A stretch of 64,000 nucleotides of DNA from Nothopassalora personata. Lineage: Eukaryota; Ascomycota; Dothideomycetes; Mycosphaerellales; Mycosphaerellaceae. The stretch is taken from contig CM066287.1 of the NCBI GenBank assembly GCA_033816765.1, forward strand, positions 2,852,001 through 2,916,000, written 5' to 3'. The notes under the pieces are model-generated. The model was not told where the DNA came from and did not search any database. It saw nothing but the letters and a program-made list of their open reading frames with translations. Shown one piece after another: positions 1 to 12,700 of this stretch; position 1 is the first letter of the stretch, and the number at the start of each line of letters is the position of its first letter. The position numbers were made by a program, and so were the translations under genes.

Positions 1-1596
1 GTTTGCCAAAGACGTCGATGTAGTACGTAGCTCCATTCCAGCTGGCGTACGAGAAGACGAAGAGTAGGAAGGTCGCGCTCGCCCACCGATACCAGAACCA
101 GATCGGGCAGGGCAGCATCGTGAGGAGCGCGTAGCAGTACTGGATACACATAAAGACTGCCTCTTGCATGCTCTCTGGGAAGGACAGGACAAACTTGCCG
201 AGGAAGTTACCGCGGTAGCTGCGACGGAGCCAGGTGAAAGAGGTTGGACGACCGGCGGCGATCTTGGCGCGTTTGCGAACGGTGATCATGAAGTGATAGG
301 AGAGCTGCCAGACAGCGTAGGGAAGGGTAACCCAGATGACCATGTCTTTGAGACCGTAGTGCTCAGGCGCATCAGGGGTGGAGTATTTGATTGTGTGGAC
401 TGCTGGAAACTTCTCGAGTTGCATCTGTTTGGGAATGAGATGAACCAGAACGTGAAGGGTCGCGCAGGGCATGATGTGGATGAAGAGGGTGGTCGTCTAT
501 CGCAGATCAGCTGAAGCTCTTTCACGCCTTTGCGGTGACACACCTTGTCCAGACTGTGGAAGACGAGACTATTCCTCCACATAGCGATAGCCACGGCGTT
601 GTTGCCGAATGCTAAGCAATAGGTGCTGATGAATAGTCGTTTCGATTGCGGGAAGAACCAAATCGATAGCATCAGGAGCATGTTGACAAAATAGCAGAGA
701 TCCGCCAGGAAGTAGTGGTATCCTATTTTGTGGTACTTGTACCAGCGGAGAGGCATGAAATAGCTAGAACATGTTAGCACCTGGGCACAAACATGGATCT
801 CCATAACTTACATCAACTGAATCGTATACCAATAGTGGAAGTACTCTGGAAATGCTCCTATCAGATATGCGGAGATGATGATGTTCAGACATGCCGTCAC
901 AAACGACACCTTCTCCATGAGCGTCACAGTCTTTGCATCGTTCCATCTCTTATTCATACGATCCACAGACCTCTTCACGCGACTCCGGTACTTGTCCAGA
1001 CGCTCTTCGGGACCAGCATTCACCTGCTTTCTCCACTGCTCTACAAGGACGTTCTTACTAGACAATGCCCTCGTCGCAAGCTTCTGTCGCTGCCGCCGAA
1101 GCTTCTCTGCGTTGTTGTGGATCGCATCCTGCATCTTCTCCAGGCGCTGAGGCAGCGCAAGATTCTCCAGAATATCTAACATGGTAAGTCGATCGACTGG
1201 AGGAAAGTCTCCACTGCCATAGCCGTCGTAATTGCTATAACTGTCTGCGGAGCCTGTGCGCGTGAGACCGGGCGTACCGGGCGTACTGAGCCCGCTCACG
1301 GAACCTCCACCAGCTGTAAGATAGTCCTCCGGGGGCTTGAGAGAATCGCTAGGTGCGTGCGCATGTCTGATCTGGTCGTTAGGTGGTTTCAGGTCTTCCT
1401 CCTTGGCCGCGGCCATCTGGTCGAGCTCGGCGGTCATGTCGCCGGTCTTCAGGGTGGGCTTCGCAGGGTGCGGGGCGTCGATGTCTTCGAGGCGGGCGAA
1501 CGCCTCCAACTCTTCTTCGGGGATGAGTTCCAAGTAGGAAGATCTATGACCGGGGAAGTAAGGACGACGGAGCTCAGATTTGTACGTGACTGGCAT
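1..1596 (-). CDS. GPC1: Glycerophosphocholine acyltransferase (Gpc1, DUF2838), 3' end off the window
   Basis: Gpc1 acylates glycerophosphocholine to lysophosphatidylcholine at the ER membrane. Three exons read on the minus strand: 1596-812, 763-544 and 496 to beyond base 1. Introns of 48 and 47 nt have GTAAGT..TAG and GTGTGT..TAG ends and keep the frame. The N-terminal ~150 residues are disordered and acidic. Next comes the family block starting RLTMLDILENLALPQR, a basic coiled segment, then several membrane helices including WRNSLVFHSLDK and the stretch around MPCATLHVLVHLIP. About 500 residues lie in the window; the C-terminus is missing. The first ATG in the open frame (MPVTYKSEL) is taken as start; the frame is open a few codons further upstream without an ATG. 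Head-to-head with SMC1. Family recognition is from memory of DUF2838 motifs. Confidence 0.88.
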
Positions 1597-2317
1597 TACG
1601 ATACTCAAGTCAACATCGACCCAATTCTATGGTACGCGCATGTGTCCTGTCGCCTGATGATCTGGGGGGGGGACAGCTGGAATGCTTGCAGTAAAATGCT
1701 TACAGAACTTGTGGTCGTGTTGAATATCAAAGTCTCGCCTGCGCGCCAGGTTCAAGGCATCCGGGCATCACAAAGAAAGATGAGAAACTGACTCCACCGC
1801 AGGTCGACCAACACCAGTAATGCAAGCGATGAGTCCGATGCTGGCGTCGCTGCTGCTTGACGCATCGCAGGTACCACGCACCACGTCTGGGAGAGAGGAC
1901 CATCACGTTGGCGACGCCACAATGGCCTATTGGTTCTGACGTGATACCGCGTGCCTAGCCTTTCTATAGATCCCCTAGAAGGCCAGCGCATGCTGTGCAT
2001 GCGTTCATCAAGTTCAGGGCAGCCACATCAAATATTGACGACAGCTAGCTGGACGATACTGGATTCGATGAGACGGTGCATCATCGCGTACAGCCGCGCC
2101 GAACTTCTAGTCGGGATCATCCAGGCGCGACCGACGCGTCTCTCCCACTAACACCTTTTTTGTCGACGTGAACGTCCAAGCACCATCAGTCGAAAGGCGC
2201 GGCGGGCTTCCACGTCGCGTCGAATGTACGAGCACGTGTACCTGTTCGCGACCACACCAGAAACGCACCACACCTCAACCACCACCACCACCACCACCAC
2301 CACCCACACGCGCCACA
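1597..2317. promoter_or_regulatory. Divergent spacer between GPC1 and SMC1
   Basis: This 721-bp spacer separates two divergently transcribed genes and so should hold both promoters and 5' UTRs. It contains a short G run near 1665 and the CAC-rich tract just before SMC1. I see no further gene or RNA in it. Confidence 0.5.
2278..2304. repeat. (ACC)9 trinucleotide repeat in the SMC1 leader
   Basis: Nine tandem ACC units end 13 bp upstream of the SMC1 start codon, so the tract probably lies in the 5' UTR. Confidence 0.9.
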
Positions 2318-5300
2318 ATGGGGAAACTGCTCGCGTTGGAGCTGTACAACTTCAAGTCGTACAAGGGCCATCATGTCCTGCAGTTCGGCGACAGCTACTT
2401 CACGTCCATCATCGGGCCCAATGGATCCGGCAAGTCCAACTCCATGGACGCCATCTCCTTCGTGCTGGGTATCAAGTCATCACATCTGAGATCGTCACAC
2501 CTCAAGGATCTGGTCTACCGCGGTCGGGTGCTGAAGCATTCCAAAATTAACGCTGACGGAACCGCGACGGACGACGCGCCAAACGGCCAGATCAATGGAG
2601 ACGCGACCCAAGGCGGCGACGAGGACGAGGAAGTAGTGGACGCGCAAGCCACCAGCCAGCGCAATGACCCGCAGACTGCCTGGGTGATGGCCGTGTATGA
2701 GGACGACGCAGGCGAAGAGCAACGCTGGAAGCGCAGTATCACCGCGGGCGGCCAGTCCGAGTACCGCATCAACAACAAGCCAGTCACAGCCAAGGCATAC
2801 AACGAGTCGCTGGAAGCAGAGAACATCTTGATCAAGGCCCGAAACTTCCTAGTCTTCCAGGGCGACGTTGAGGCAATCGCCTCTCAATCACCAAAGGACC
2901 TCACGCGCCTCATTGAGCAGATCAGTGGCTCTTTGGAGTACAAAGCAGACTACGAGAGATTGAAGCAGGAGAACGAGGCAGCTGCGGAAGAACAAAACTA
3001 CAAGGTGGCACAGCGCCGCAGCGTGAGAGGCGAGGTTGCGCAGTACAAGGAGCAGAAAGACGAACTTGATAAATATGAGCAGACACGCGATGAGAAAGAT
3101 CGAGCAGTCGTCACTCACGTGTTATGGAAGCTTTTCCACTTCCAGCAAACCATCAAAGAGAGCACAGCAGAGATCCAGAAGCACCAGGCCGAGCTCAAGG
3201 AGTTCAGACGTAACGTGCAGAAGTTTCAAGATCGTCTTGATGCCGCAAAGCAAGAGCAAGCCAAGGCTGGGCGCGAAGTCGACAAGTGCAAACGCGAGAT
3301 CAAGCGCAAGGAGAAGGAGATTGAAGAGAAGGACAACGCGCTGGTGCCAGTCGATGAGAAGCTCTCGATCCACTCTGCCAACATGAAAAAGTACGAGGCA
3401 CGCATCAATGAGATCACGAAGGAGCGCGATACCCAAGAACAAGCAGCGAACAAGATGCAGAAAGATTTGAAGACTGTTCAGACCGCTCAAGAGCGCTGGG
3501 AGAAAGAGTGGAAAGCCCAGCAGCAGAAAGCGGGACGTGAATTGACCGATCAAGACCTCAAGGAGAAGGAGCGGCTGATGCAGGAGCTCTACAAGCGGAC
3601 GGGTTCTGATCAGAGCAAGATTGACACAATCAACCGGCAGCTGAAAGCAGATGAGGAGACTGTCAATTCTCTGAAGTCCAAGCTTCATAGCACCGAGAAG
3701 ATTGCATCCAATTTGGAAGAAGAGATCAAGTCCCTCAAAGAGAGACGCAATGACGTCCAGCGCACTGTCAAGGCTACGAGCAAAGAGATGGAAACGAAGA
3801 AAGTGGCTATCAACACGCTCATCAGCGACCGAGATCGAACACGGCAGAAATGTCGCGAGCTTGACGAGAAACTGCAGCAATGCCTGAACGGCCTTGACGA
3901 GGCTAGAGGTCACCAACAAGAGACTAACAAGGAGCGAGAGATGCGCGAACGAATCAGCTCCCTCAGGCGCATCTTTCCAGGCGTTCGTGGTATGCTCGGC
4001 GGCCTTTGCAGGCCGAAGCAGAAGAAGTACGAGTACGCCGTGTCGACAGTGTTGGGCCGACACTACGATTCCATAGTGGTGGACTCTGAGCGGACGGCCC
4101 AAGATTGCATCGCTCATCTCAAGGCATCACGTAGTGGCCAAGCAACCTTCATCCCGTTGGACAGCATCATCCACAAGCAGCCCAATGCGAACCTTCGCGG
4201 AATGCATCAAGGCATGCGCCTGGCGATCGACACCATGGACTACGACACAAACCTGGAGCGTGCCATGAGCTTTGCTTGTGGCAATGCTATCGTCTGCGAC
4301 ACTATTTCCATCGCTAAGAACCTGGTGTACAACCGGAATGTTGACGCCAAGGCGGTCACTCTTGACGGTACCATCATACACAGAGGTGGCAACATGACCG
4401 GAGGAGAAGGCAACCATGACAAGAAGCGCAGGTTTGACGATGCACAAGTCGAAACCATGCAAAAATTGGCTGACAAGCTCCGAGCTGACATCGAGGCTCT
4501 GCCCAAAGGTCACAAGCGCCAAGCTGAAGAAGAGACACTGCGTTCAGAGCTGACCGGTCTTGAGGCCAAGTTGGCATATATGCAAGAGGAGCTGAAGACG
4601 CTTGACCGAAATATCGAGAGCAAGACGCGCGAGCTTCAGCACTTCAAGGGTCAGGTGTCTGACACCAGCACTCGTTACCAGGACCAATCTCGGGGTGTCG
4701 AAAAGCTTCGGCAGTTGCTCGAGGAGCATACAGCGTCAGTCGCAGAGGTGGAAGACGAAGTCTTCGGTGAATTCTGTCAACGCCTTGGTTATGAGAGCAT
4801 CCGAGAGTACGAGCTGCAGCAAGGTGCTCTCCAAGAAGAAGCACAAGAGAAGAAGCGAGGATTCAAGAGCCAGATTTCGAGGCTCACCAATCAGCTTGCG
4901 CTCGAGAAGCAGAGGTTGCAAAGTACTGACGCAAGACTCAAAGCCATCAAGGCTCAGAGTAAGCGCGACGAGGACCTCGTAGCGGCACTTCAAGCTCAAC
5001 GCGAGGAGATCGTCAGCGAACGCGAAGCTCTGGAGGCGGAGGTCGACGAGTTGAATGGCAAGCTTGAACAACTCGACCATGAGTTCAAGGAGCTAGGTGT
5101 GAAGACTGAAGAAGCACGAACAGAGCTTGCGAAGAAGAGCAAGGGCCAAGAAAAGACACTCCAAGAGATTACCATTCTGGAAAGCGAGGTGCAGAAGGCA
5201 AGCTCATCACGATACAGCACTCTTCGTACTTGCAAAGTGGAGAACATCACCCTACCGCTCGAGAGGGGCAGCCGAAAGGTCGATGCTCTGCCAATGGAGG

Positions 5301-6179
5301 AGACTGCAATCGAAGAGGACGAAGACTCGATGGACGTCGATGACGACGAGGGCGCTTCTGCACTTCGCGTCAACGACTACGGCATCCAGATCAGCTTCGA
5401 AGACCTGGACGACGACCTCAAGGAAGATGACAGCGAAGAGTGCGAGACCGGTCTTACCGAGAAAATTACCGCATTGCAATCTGCTCTCGATAAGATGGCA
5501 CCTAATATGCGCTCTGCGGAGCGTCTCGAGGCCACTGAAGCTCGACTCCATACATATGAGCAAGAGTACCAGCAAGCGAGCAACGCAGCCAAGAAGTCGA
5601 GCAAAGCCTTTAATGCCGTGAAGACGAAGCGCAGCGAGACTTTCAACAAGGCCTTCCAGCACATCGCGAAGCAGATCAGTGTGGTGTACAAGGAACTCAC
5701 CAAGACTCAGTCGTTCCCGCTCGGTGGGTCCGCATCCTTGGATGTCGAGGATGACGAGGAGCCATATCTTGCCGGCGTGAAGTACCACGCAATGCCACCG
5801 CTCAAGCGCTTCCGTGACATGGAGCACCTTTCAGGAGGAGAGAAGACCATGGCGGCTCTTGCTTTGCTGTTCGCAGTGCACACGTACGCACCCAGTCCCT
5901 TCTTCGTCCTGGACGAGGTAGATGCCGCGCTCGATCATGCGAACACAACCCAGCTGGCGCAGTACGTCAGGGAGCATGCTGGACCTGGCATGCAATTCGT
6001 GGTCATCTCGCTCAAGACTGGTCTCTTCCAGAACAGTGAGACGCTGGTGGGTATCATGAGAGATCAGGCCATCAATAGCTCTAGGGCTCTGACGTTGGAT
6101 GTAAGTATTTTGCAAACTCACGGCCATGAAGACTTTATGCTAACGGTTATCGCAGCTGCGAAAGTACCAAGTCGTCTGA
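2318..6179 (+). CDS. SMC1: Cohesin subunit SMC1
   Basis: SMC1 pairs with SMC3 to form the cohesin ring that holds sister chromatids together. The start is the ATG of MGKLLALELYNFKSYKG, the conserved SMC1 N-terminus. Exon 1 is 2318-6100 and exon 2 is 6156-6179; the 55-nt intron (GTAAGT..CAG) removes an in-frame tail and restores the SMC1-type ending LRKYQVV. The product is 1268 residues, normal for the family. Walker A GPNGSGKS is at 33-40, long coiled coils follow, the hinge is around 540-670 (GVRGMLGGLCRPK), the ABC signature LSGGEKT is at 1171-1177 and Walker B (FFVLDEVDAALD) near 1200. All ATPase motifs are intact. It is divergent from GPC1 and has a gene-free stretch downstream. Confidence 0.97.
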
Positions 6180-8509
6180 TCAATCGACGAAAGCAGCAGG
6201 ATGCGCACTTGCATGATGTATTCATTTGTCGGCATAGCGCCGGTCAGCACGGCCTTTCAGCGCACAGCTCGTGCTGTATGCATGTATATTGCTTCCCAAC
6301 ACAACCACATGAGATTCGCTCGCACTTCTTCATCACTGTCAGCCAACCTCTGGGCATCTACCGGTACACCACCAGAGGCACGGATCGCTGCGTTGTCTAG
6401 TCAAAATGCACGTGCTGGGATCACTATCTGGAATTCGCAAGGATAGCCATAGTACTGCGCGGCGCTATGAAACCACACTTCATGACAGGTCATAAAAACT
6501 GCTACTCTGGTGAGAAGGCGTGAGGTGTTGAAACCTCAACAAATGGACTTGAATCGTTCGCAGGCCACACGCGATTTTGATGTCTGCTGCACGATAGGAA
6601 ACTCTTCACAGCTGCGTAAGAGGCGTCACGATCCCGCTTTCATGCAAAAGATTCATTCACGTGGATAGAGCTCCTGCAGGGATGGTTGCGACTTTTTGCG
6701 TGGTTCAGAGGCGAGGTTCCGCGTCTTTGGGAGAGGGATCATGATTTGTGGCCCGTGATGGATCTTTCCCGTGGAGGTGTCTGCTGGCAAGCTGCAAGCA
6801 TGGATGGGAATGGCAATGTAATGCCGGCCTGAGGAACGGCCGAACCAGGCACGAAATACTTGCACAGCACAACAGTCATGCAGGGTACAAATCGGTAGAT
6901 CGACGATGCCGTTGAGAGGTGAAACAAGCGCGCGACAGCGGTCATGGCTCGTGCTTTATGGAGATGCTCGATGAGTCGATGGGCGGAGTAATTGTTCACT
7001 CTCAAGCGCTTGCGGCCTTGATGTGCATTAATCCGGTGGTCGATCTGCTGCTTGGCCGCCATCTTGGAGCAATCTCACAGCAATTTTGCAAGTCCATGGT
7101 ACCAGCACGTTTGACCAGCTCCTATGCTGTAGCGATCCCATGACGAACGACCGAATCGTGGTAGTTAGCGGGAACGATTTGCATTTATGCAATGGTCTAA
7201 AGCATATTACGTCCAAGAGGATAGCTCCCATGGCTTGTGCAGACAGTACAGGGACCTGTAGTAGAAGACTTCACTGCATTGTCCAGTATCGCTAGTCGGA
7301 AGCAAACAATAGCACGCGACATACGACATAACATAGAACTGCTATTTAGGAGCGAGTCGACGATATATCATAAGAGATCGTGGCCCGGCTTAAGGTGGAA
7401 ATAGAGTTTGTGTCGAAGGAGATGAAGGGCAGTGTCCGCAGCCACCCGAACGCCGTTGCCCGATCAGCCGAGCGGGAGTCTCCGGAAATCTATGGCCTGC
7501 TCCCATTTTCGGCTACGGGCAGCCACCAATCTGACTAATCAATCGAGTCCCATCGAATGGTGAATACCCAGCCCCCGCTCTCCGCTGCAGTTGGGTCCCT
7601 CCTACGAGATCCTCCCTCCCTCTGGCCTCTGGGGCCTCCGGGAGCCCCTCCCCTCCTAAGTTTGCTGCGGCTACAGGAAAGATAGATGCTGTTGCCCTCG
7701 CCACGCGGGGAAGCGCATATCAGAGTGCCAGAGGGCCAATCAAATGTTGGATGATGACTAAGATTAGGGGCTGCCCGCAGTCAAAAACGGGGGCTGCCCA
7801 TAGCCCCTCCGGGGCCCTCCGGGGAATCTCGGCCTGGCACTTGCCCGAAGTCGATTCAGGTAAAGTGCCAGGGCACTGACTCTTGGCCTTATGCGCGCTC
7901 GCCTCTAGCGACTCAGACCCCAGCATGGCAAAGTCACGCGCCGGGCAATTCGGCAGTGATTGATTGGCTGATTATGACCGCTGCACAGAAGCGGTAACAT
8001 TGCCGCGAACGAGAGTCTGCAGACGAATCGAACGGCGGTTTGTGTATAGACGAGCTCCTCACCGAAGCCCGCTCGGGCTCAGCGGCTCGGGAGTGATGTG
8101 ATGTTCGATGCTCCAGCCGCCAATGGCAGTGATCAAATGGACGCGTGTGTGATGGAGAGCACGCACGATTGCATAGCAAGGATGGTCGGCATGATGATGG
8201 AGAGATGCATGTCGCCACTTGCGCAGCGCCACACCTGCATCAAACCGTGGTGGGTTGTGCTATAGCGTACAGTATAGCGGTAATAAGCTCAACCTTGCTC
8301 CATCATGAACGTTTGAGCGCCACGCCCGACGATTCTGCATGGGAGCGTTTTGCGTTCTCACCGCTCACCAGGCACCTTCAACATCCCCCTCGTTGCTATG
8401 CACTGTACGGACGCTGGCGAGCGTTGCGCACAGCTGCTTCTTCACCTCCTTTCGCTTCCGAACACGCCACTCTTGGATCGCTGGTGGTGTTTAATGCGTG
8501 TCTTGGGCA
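6180..8509. other. Gene-free interval of 2.3 kb
   Basis: No open frame here has family character or supportable splice structure. The interval contains a MITE-like element at 7511-7782, followed by a GC-rich patch with another GGGCTGCCCATAGCCC palindrome at about 7790-7806, and a 10-bp inverted repeat (CCTGGCACTT at 7833-7842 against AAGTGCCAGG at 7863-7872) able to form a hairpin. The last part should hold the promoter of the gene starting at 8510. Confidence 0.5.
7511..7782. mobile_element. MITE-like non-autonomous element, copy 1
   Basis: This 272-bp segment is clearly homologous along its length to 46059-46328. Shared blocks include CCAATCTGACTAAT near the left end, CTCCGCTGCA, GAGATCCTCC, AAGTTTGCTGCGGCTACAGG and GATGACTAAGATT near the right end. 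The ends form imperfect terminal inverted repeats of about 30 bp (GGCTACGGGCAGCC.. against the complement of ..GGGGCTGCCCGCAGTC). No coding frame is present. No target-site duplication is visible, so this copy looks older than copy 2. It is more GC-rich than copy 2. Assignment to a superfamily rests on copy 2. Confidence 0.75.
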
Positions 8510-9499
8510 ATGGATTCCTCGCAGGTACGTGACGACCTCCGACACCATTCGCGAACGCGACGGGCGACCCTCCGATGCGGCTGTTCGGCAGGCACATACA
8601 ATACAGCATACCATTCGAGCTTTGGAGCCAGTAGTTTGTCGCCGTTGTACTGACAGGTGTGTTTCCACAGCGTGAGCCGCAACGGCTATCCGCTTTGTAC
8701 CAATATCACAACGCCCCCGAGGTCGCCCCGGCACATGGCCTGGAGTACGATGACACGATATATCCTTCGTCCGACAAGTACCCCGTGGTTCGCGAAAGAG
8801 CGTTCAGCAGGCCGGCCAAATATGGCTTCTCGAACAACCACCACCCGCCGATGATCATCTTTGGGATGAAGATGCGAACGTTCATGCTGGTGGCGTTGGT
8901 TATGACGATAGTCGTCGTGGGCGCTGCGGTAGGAGGAGCCGTGGGAGGTCAACAGCTGAGAGAGAAGCAGCAACAAACACTGTAGTAAGTGCAGTCGCAG
9001 CCTGGCATTCCTCGGACAAGGCAGGAGCTAACCACGCCTGCCAATTAGCACAAACGGCACAAACTCCCCAGCAACAGGATCGCTTTCAGGAAGACCCAGC
9101 ACAACGTCGAGTTTCTCAGCAGGAGTACCGACATACACACCCCTCAACGACTGTCCCAAATCGAACAATACCGATTACACGTCTACCTTCGCTCAAGGAT
9201 TATCAGGCGACGTGCCTGAACATGCCGGACTCCAGTTCACGAAATACTGCGACCTCTCCGACCCGCTTTCACACAACGGCAGCAGACGCATAGCAGAAGC
9301 CTTCGTCTACAGTTTCTCGGACTGCGTCGAAGTATGCGCAGGCTATAACTTCTGGAACGACGGGAACAATTGCACAGTAGCTGTGTACCAATCTGGTGGC
9401 GGCAGACCAGGAAACTGTTGGGTAGGAAATGCTGGTGATGTGGCAGCCAGGGACCTGAAGCTGACCCGGGGTATTGATGTTGCGATCCTTCATGTTTAA
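8510..9499 (+). CDS. Type II membrane protein with Cys-rich extracellular domain (PAN/WSC-like), unassigned
   Basis: Three exons are inferred: 8510-8524 (MDSSQ), 8671-8984 and 9049-9499. Introns of 146 nt (GTACGT..CAG) and 64 nt (GTAAGT..TAG) keep one frame, giving 259 residues. The first ~74 residues are a cytosolic, Tyr/Pro-rich tail. One hydrophobic helix follows at about 75-98 (MLVALVMTIVVVGAAVGGAVGG), then a Ser/Thr-rich linker and a C-terminal domain with regularly spaced cysteines (CPKS, KYCDLS, DCVEVCAGYNFW, NNCTVAVYQ, GNCWVG). The last blocks resemble the PAN/apple or WSC-like lectin folds seen in many fungal surface proteins. The five-codon first exon is inferred from splice signals; translation could instead start in exon 2. 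Function unknown; a wall- or matrix-facing binding protein is a guess. Confidence 0.65.
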
Positions 9500-9775
9500 T
9501 ATATGTGTATACCCCGTCATTTTTCGACATAAGCAGCGACGGCGAAACGACAGGAATATTCGGGATTTGGTTAGAGAAACAGCGGCGGCGTTCAGAAGGC
9601 GATTGCCATGGTGCGCTACATCATCTCGGTTTGAGGACGAGGCCTTTTATGTGTAGCATTTATTGCGTGGACTGCGAAGCGAAGAAGGAAGGACGGACCT
9701 CAGGACAGTGCGATTCGTGTAGATACTGGGTGAGGATGAGGAGGATTCAGTATCGAGTTGTCGGCAAATCTATCA

Positions 9776-12700
9776 TCAACCACTTCGATCTTCGCCCTGA
9801 GGCAGTCTCCAAACATCTAGACCAACACCAGCTACCAGCAATCCCGCCCGGCCGTCTGAGCACCGGATCTTCTCCATGCTCGATACGTCGGCAACAGCAG
9901 TGAAGACGTTGGCCACGAGCTTCACATCGATCATGTCGCTGCCTGCTTTGCCGGTGTCGACGCTGACCCGCCAGAGCTTCACCCTCTGATCAATACTCGC
10001 CGATGCAAACCAGAAACAGTCCTCGCCAACACTTACGGTGACGAGCGCCGTCACCGCTGCCGTATGAGCGCGCGGCATGAGCAATGTCCAGGAAGGCCTC
10101 GACTCCGCAACCAGCGTGATGCCGATCGCATTGTCGTCGCCGCCACTGATAATCAAACTGCCTTCACCCGCAAGATCCAGCTGTGCAGTGCTCAGGACGG
10201 CGCTTTGATGGACTTTGTGTCTCCTCGTCCATGTCAACTTCTTCTCTGCTTTGTCTGTCAACCAGGTTGCCAGAAATCCGTCGGTGCTCGCTGTGATGGA
10301 TTGTCCGTGATCCGCGCCGGGCAGACATTGAGTCAGGCAGGATGTGAGGTAGTCGCCTTCTGCTAGGAGAACCCATACGCGATCGCGATACTGCCAGGAG
10401 CGAATGGTGGAGTCTGAATACACCATTGTGATCTCAAAGGTGGAGTCTGAATCTCCGTCAGGCTCCTGCTGACCTTGTATGTCGAAGCTCGTGATTCGCA
10501 GGTCCGATGTGCCGCTCTTTGGATGTCTCGACTCGCACTTCACGCCGATACCAAGGTGAGGAGGCACATCTGTGACAATTCGCCATACTATGAACTCTTC
10601 GAAACCACCGCTTGAGAAGAGGTGCTGGCCATCTGTGGACCATTGAAGGTGCTGGACGCCGGTGACATGCTTCTGAAGAGTGTGAAGGCACCTGAAGCTT
10701 CCGCTCTCATACCTGTTGAGCTTGATATCGGTATCCTCGGCACCGGTCGCGAAGAGGCGGGAGTCCACGGGCGATGTGGCAATGCATTTCATCTCTCTTC
10801 CATGGCCCCCTGAATTGGCACTGTAATGCAGCGGATGCTCCTGTGTTGCAAAGTATAGCTTCGACGCTTTGGTCCAGACAAATGTGCCACCAGTGTCGTC
10901 GCGCTGGAACGCCCAGTTGCGATGGACACCCCCGCACTCCACGGACATTATGTCTTTTTGTCCTGTCAGATCAAAGGCCACAAAGTGCTTGCCACGAAAC
11001 CCGCATACCCAGATACTGCCGCTAGCATGCACCTCGAGGCCTTCTATGTTGGGGCCGAAAGGGAGTTGCACTTGGTGTTTAGTTGTCAAGGTGGTCTCTG
11101 TATCGCTCAGTCTGATATCGTGGGCTGCGAATGTACCATCGCGGCCAGTTGACAGAAGGTAGAGGTTGTTGCCAGTGCCGACGCGCTCTTGTTGCGAGAG
11201 GACGAGTCTAGTGACAGTCTCCTGACCATGCGCGGCTCTATACAAAATAACGGGCGACAGAACCTGCTCAGCCTGGCTGTGAGCCTTATACACTGCAATC
11301 GATCCGTTTCTCGAACCTAGCACAAGGATAGTCTGGGAGGGACTGCCACAACTTGCAAAGCTAGTGACAACGAACCCATCCGGAAGATTCAGCTGCCGCT
11401 CACCAGCTCTGGTGAGCTCAGCTGATGGTAGCATGACGCTGCAGTGGAGAGCAATGGTGCTTCCGACATTGGTGATCAAGAGGTCCAAGTGATGCGTCTT
11501 AGCCGTAGCAGGCCCAGAGGATGAATCTGATACGAAAAGTCCCGCAACCTTTCCGTCTGTTGTAAGAAGTGCCTTTAAATCTGGAGGACTCAGCGTGAAT
11601 GAGTAGACCGTGCCTTTAGCTCCAGCGACAAAAGCGGCTCCATCTGCACTGGCAACTATGGAGTAGCCGCGAAGCTCGGGAACGCATTCGGATACGGCAC
11701 TGTCTTGACAGTCTCCGTCGCCGAGACTTATTAGATAGAGCTGACCTTGATCCGTGGTCGCTATTAGTCGATTGTCGCCAATGAAAGCGTAGGATCGATA
11801 ACTGTCGCCCATGTTTGCTTGGTCCGGAGGCGATGACATATGCCCTTGGCGAGACAGCTTCGCATCAGCGAAATGGAACCAAGACAAAGCCCCATCAGCG
11901 CCACCAGTAGCAACCTGCCTGCCATCGGCGACCGCAAGTGACCAAATGTTCTTGCCGCTATGTAGCCTCCGAGCATTCCACTGGGTCAGCTCGTACGGAA
12001 GCTTGGTATCTTCGGATGCTGAAGCCTCCAACCTCCAGCTTATGCAGTGGGCATCTTCGCCAAACGAGAGTATGTATACATCGTCGGCAGTGGGCTGATG
12101 GATGAATCGTACGTGCCAAATTCTCGAGATATGGCCCATGATTTTAGCCAGTAATGGTGGAGCCTGACCCTCTAGCCTTTTCGCACCGAATCCAGTCTCC
12201 TGTTGCTGCTCCGATTTCTGAGGAGCTTGCCGTGTGAGATCGGACACATCCCAGATGCGTATTGTGCGATCATCAGAGCAAGATATGAGAAGATGCTGAC
12301 GCCCACCGACCGCTTTGGCTACATCTGACGAAGACAGCTCCACGCCAAAGACTGATCCTTCATGCGCAGGAAACGCGTAGTGCGTTTGATATGAGAGCAG
12401 GAGAGTGTCATCGTCTTGTGATATGAAACAAGACCAGAGGACGACATCGCCAAAAGCAGTGCCGGATGCAATGAGACAACGGGAAGCACTTAGCCATGTT
12501 ACTTGTGCACAGTAAAGGATGCAATTCGAGCCCGAGACAACAGGCTCGAGATTCAGCCTTAGGTCTTGATCAAACTTTGCCAGGACTAAAGCATTGTGCG
12601 CTGTGACAAATGCTGCTGCATGGTTGCTCTCGTTGTTCAATGTCGAGGGGCAGAACGCTGCATGGAGGATCCAGTCATCGGCCTTCGTGACAGCACCGAT

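Noticed and set aside
7833..7872. 10-bp hairpin (CCTGGCACTT / AAGTGCCAGG) as a terminator or regulatory RNA
   Set aside because: In a fungal intergenic region a single short stem is weak evidence; it may be debris of another inverted-repeat element.
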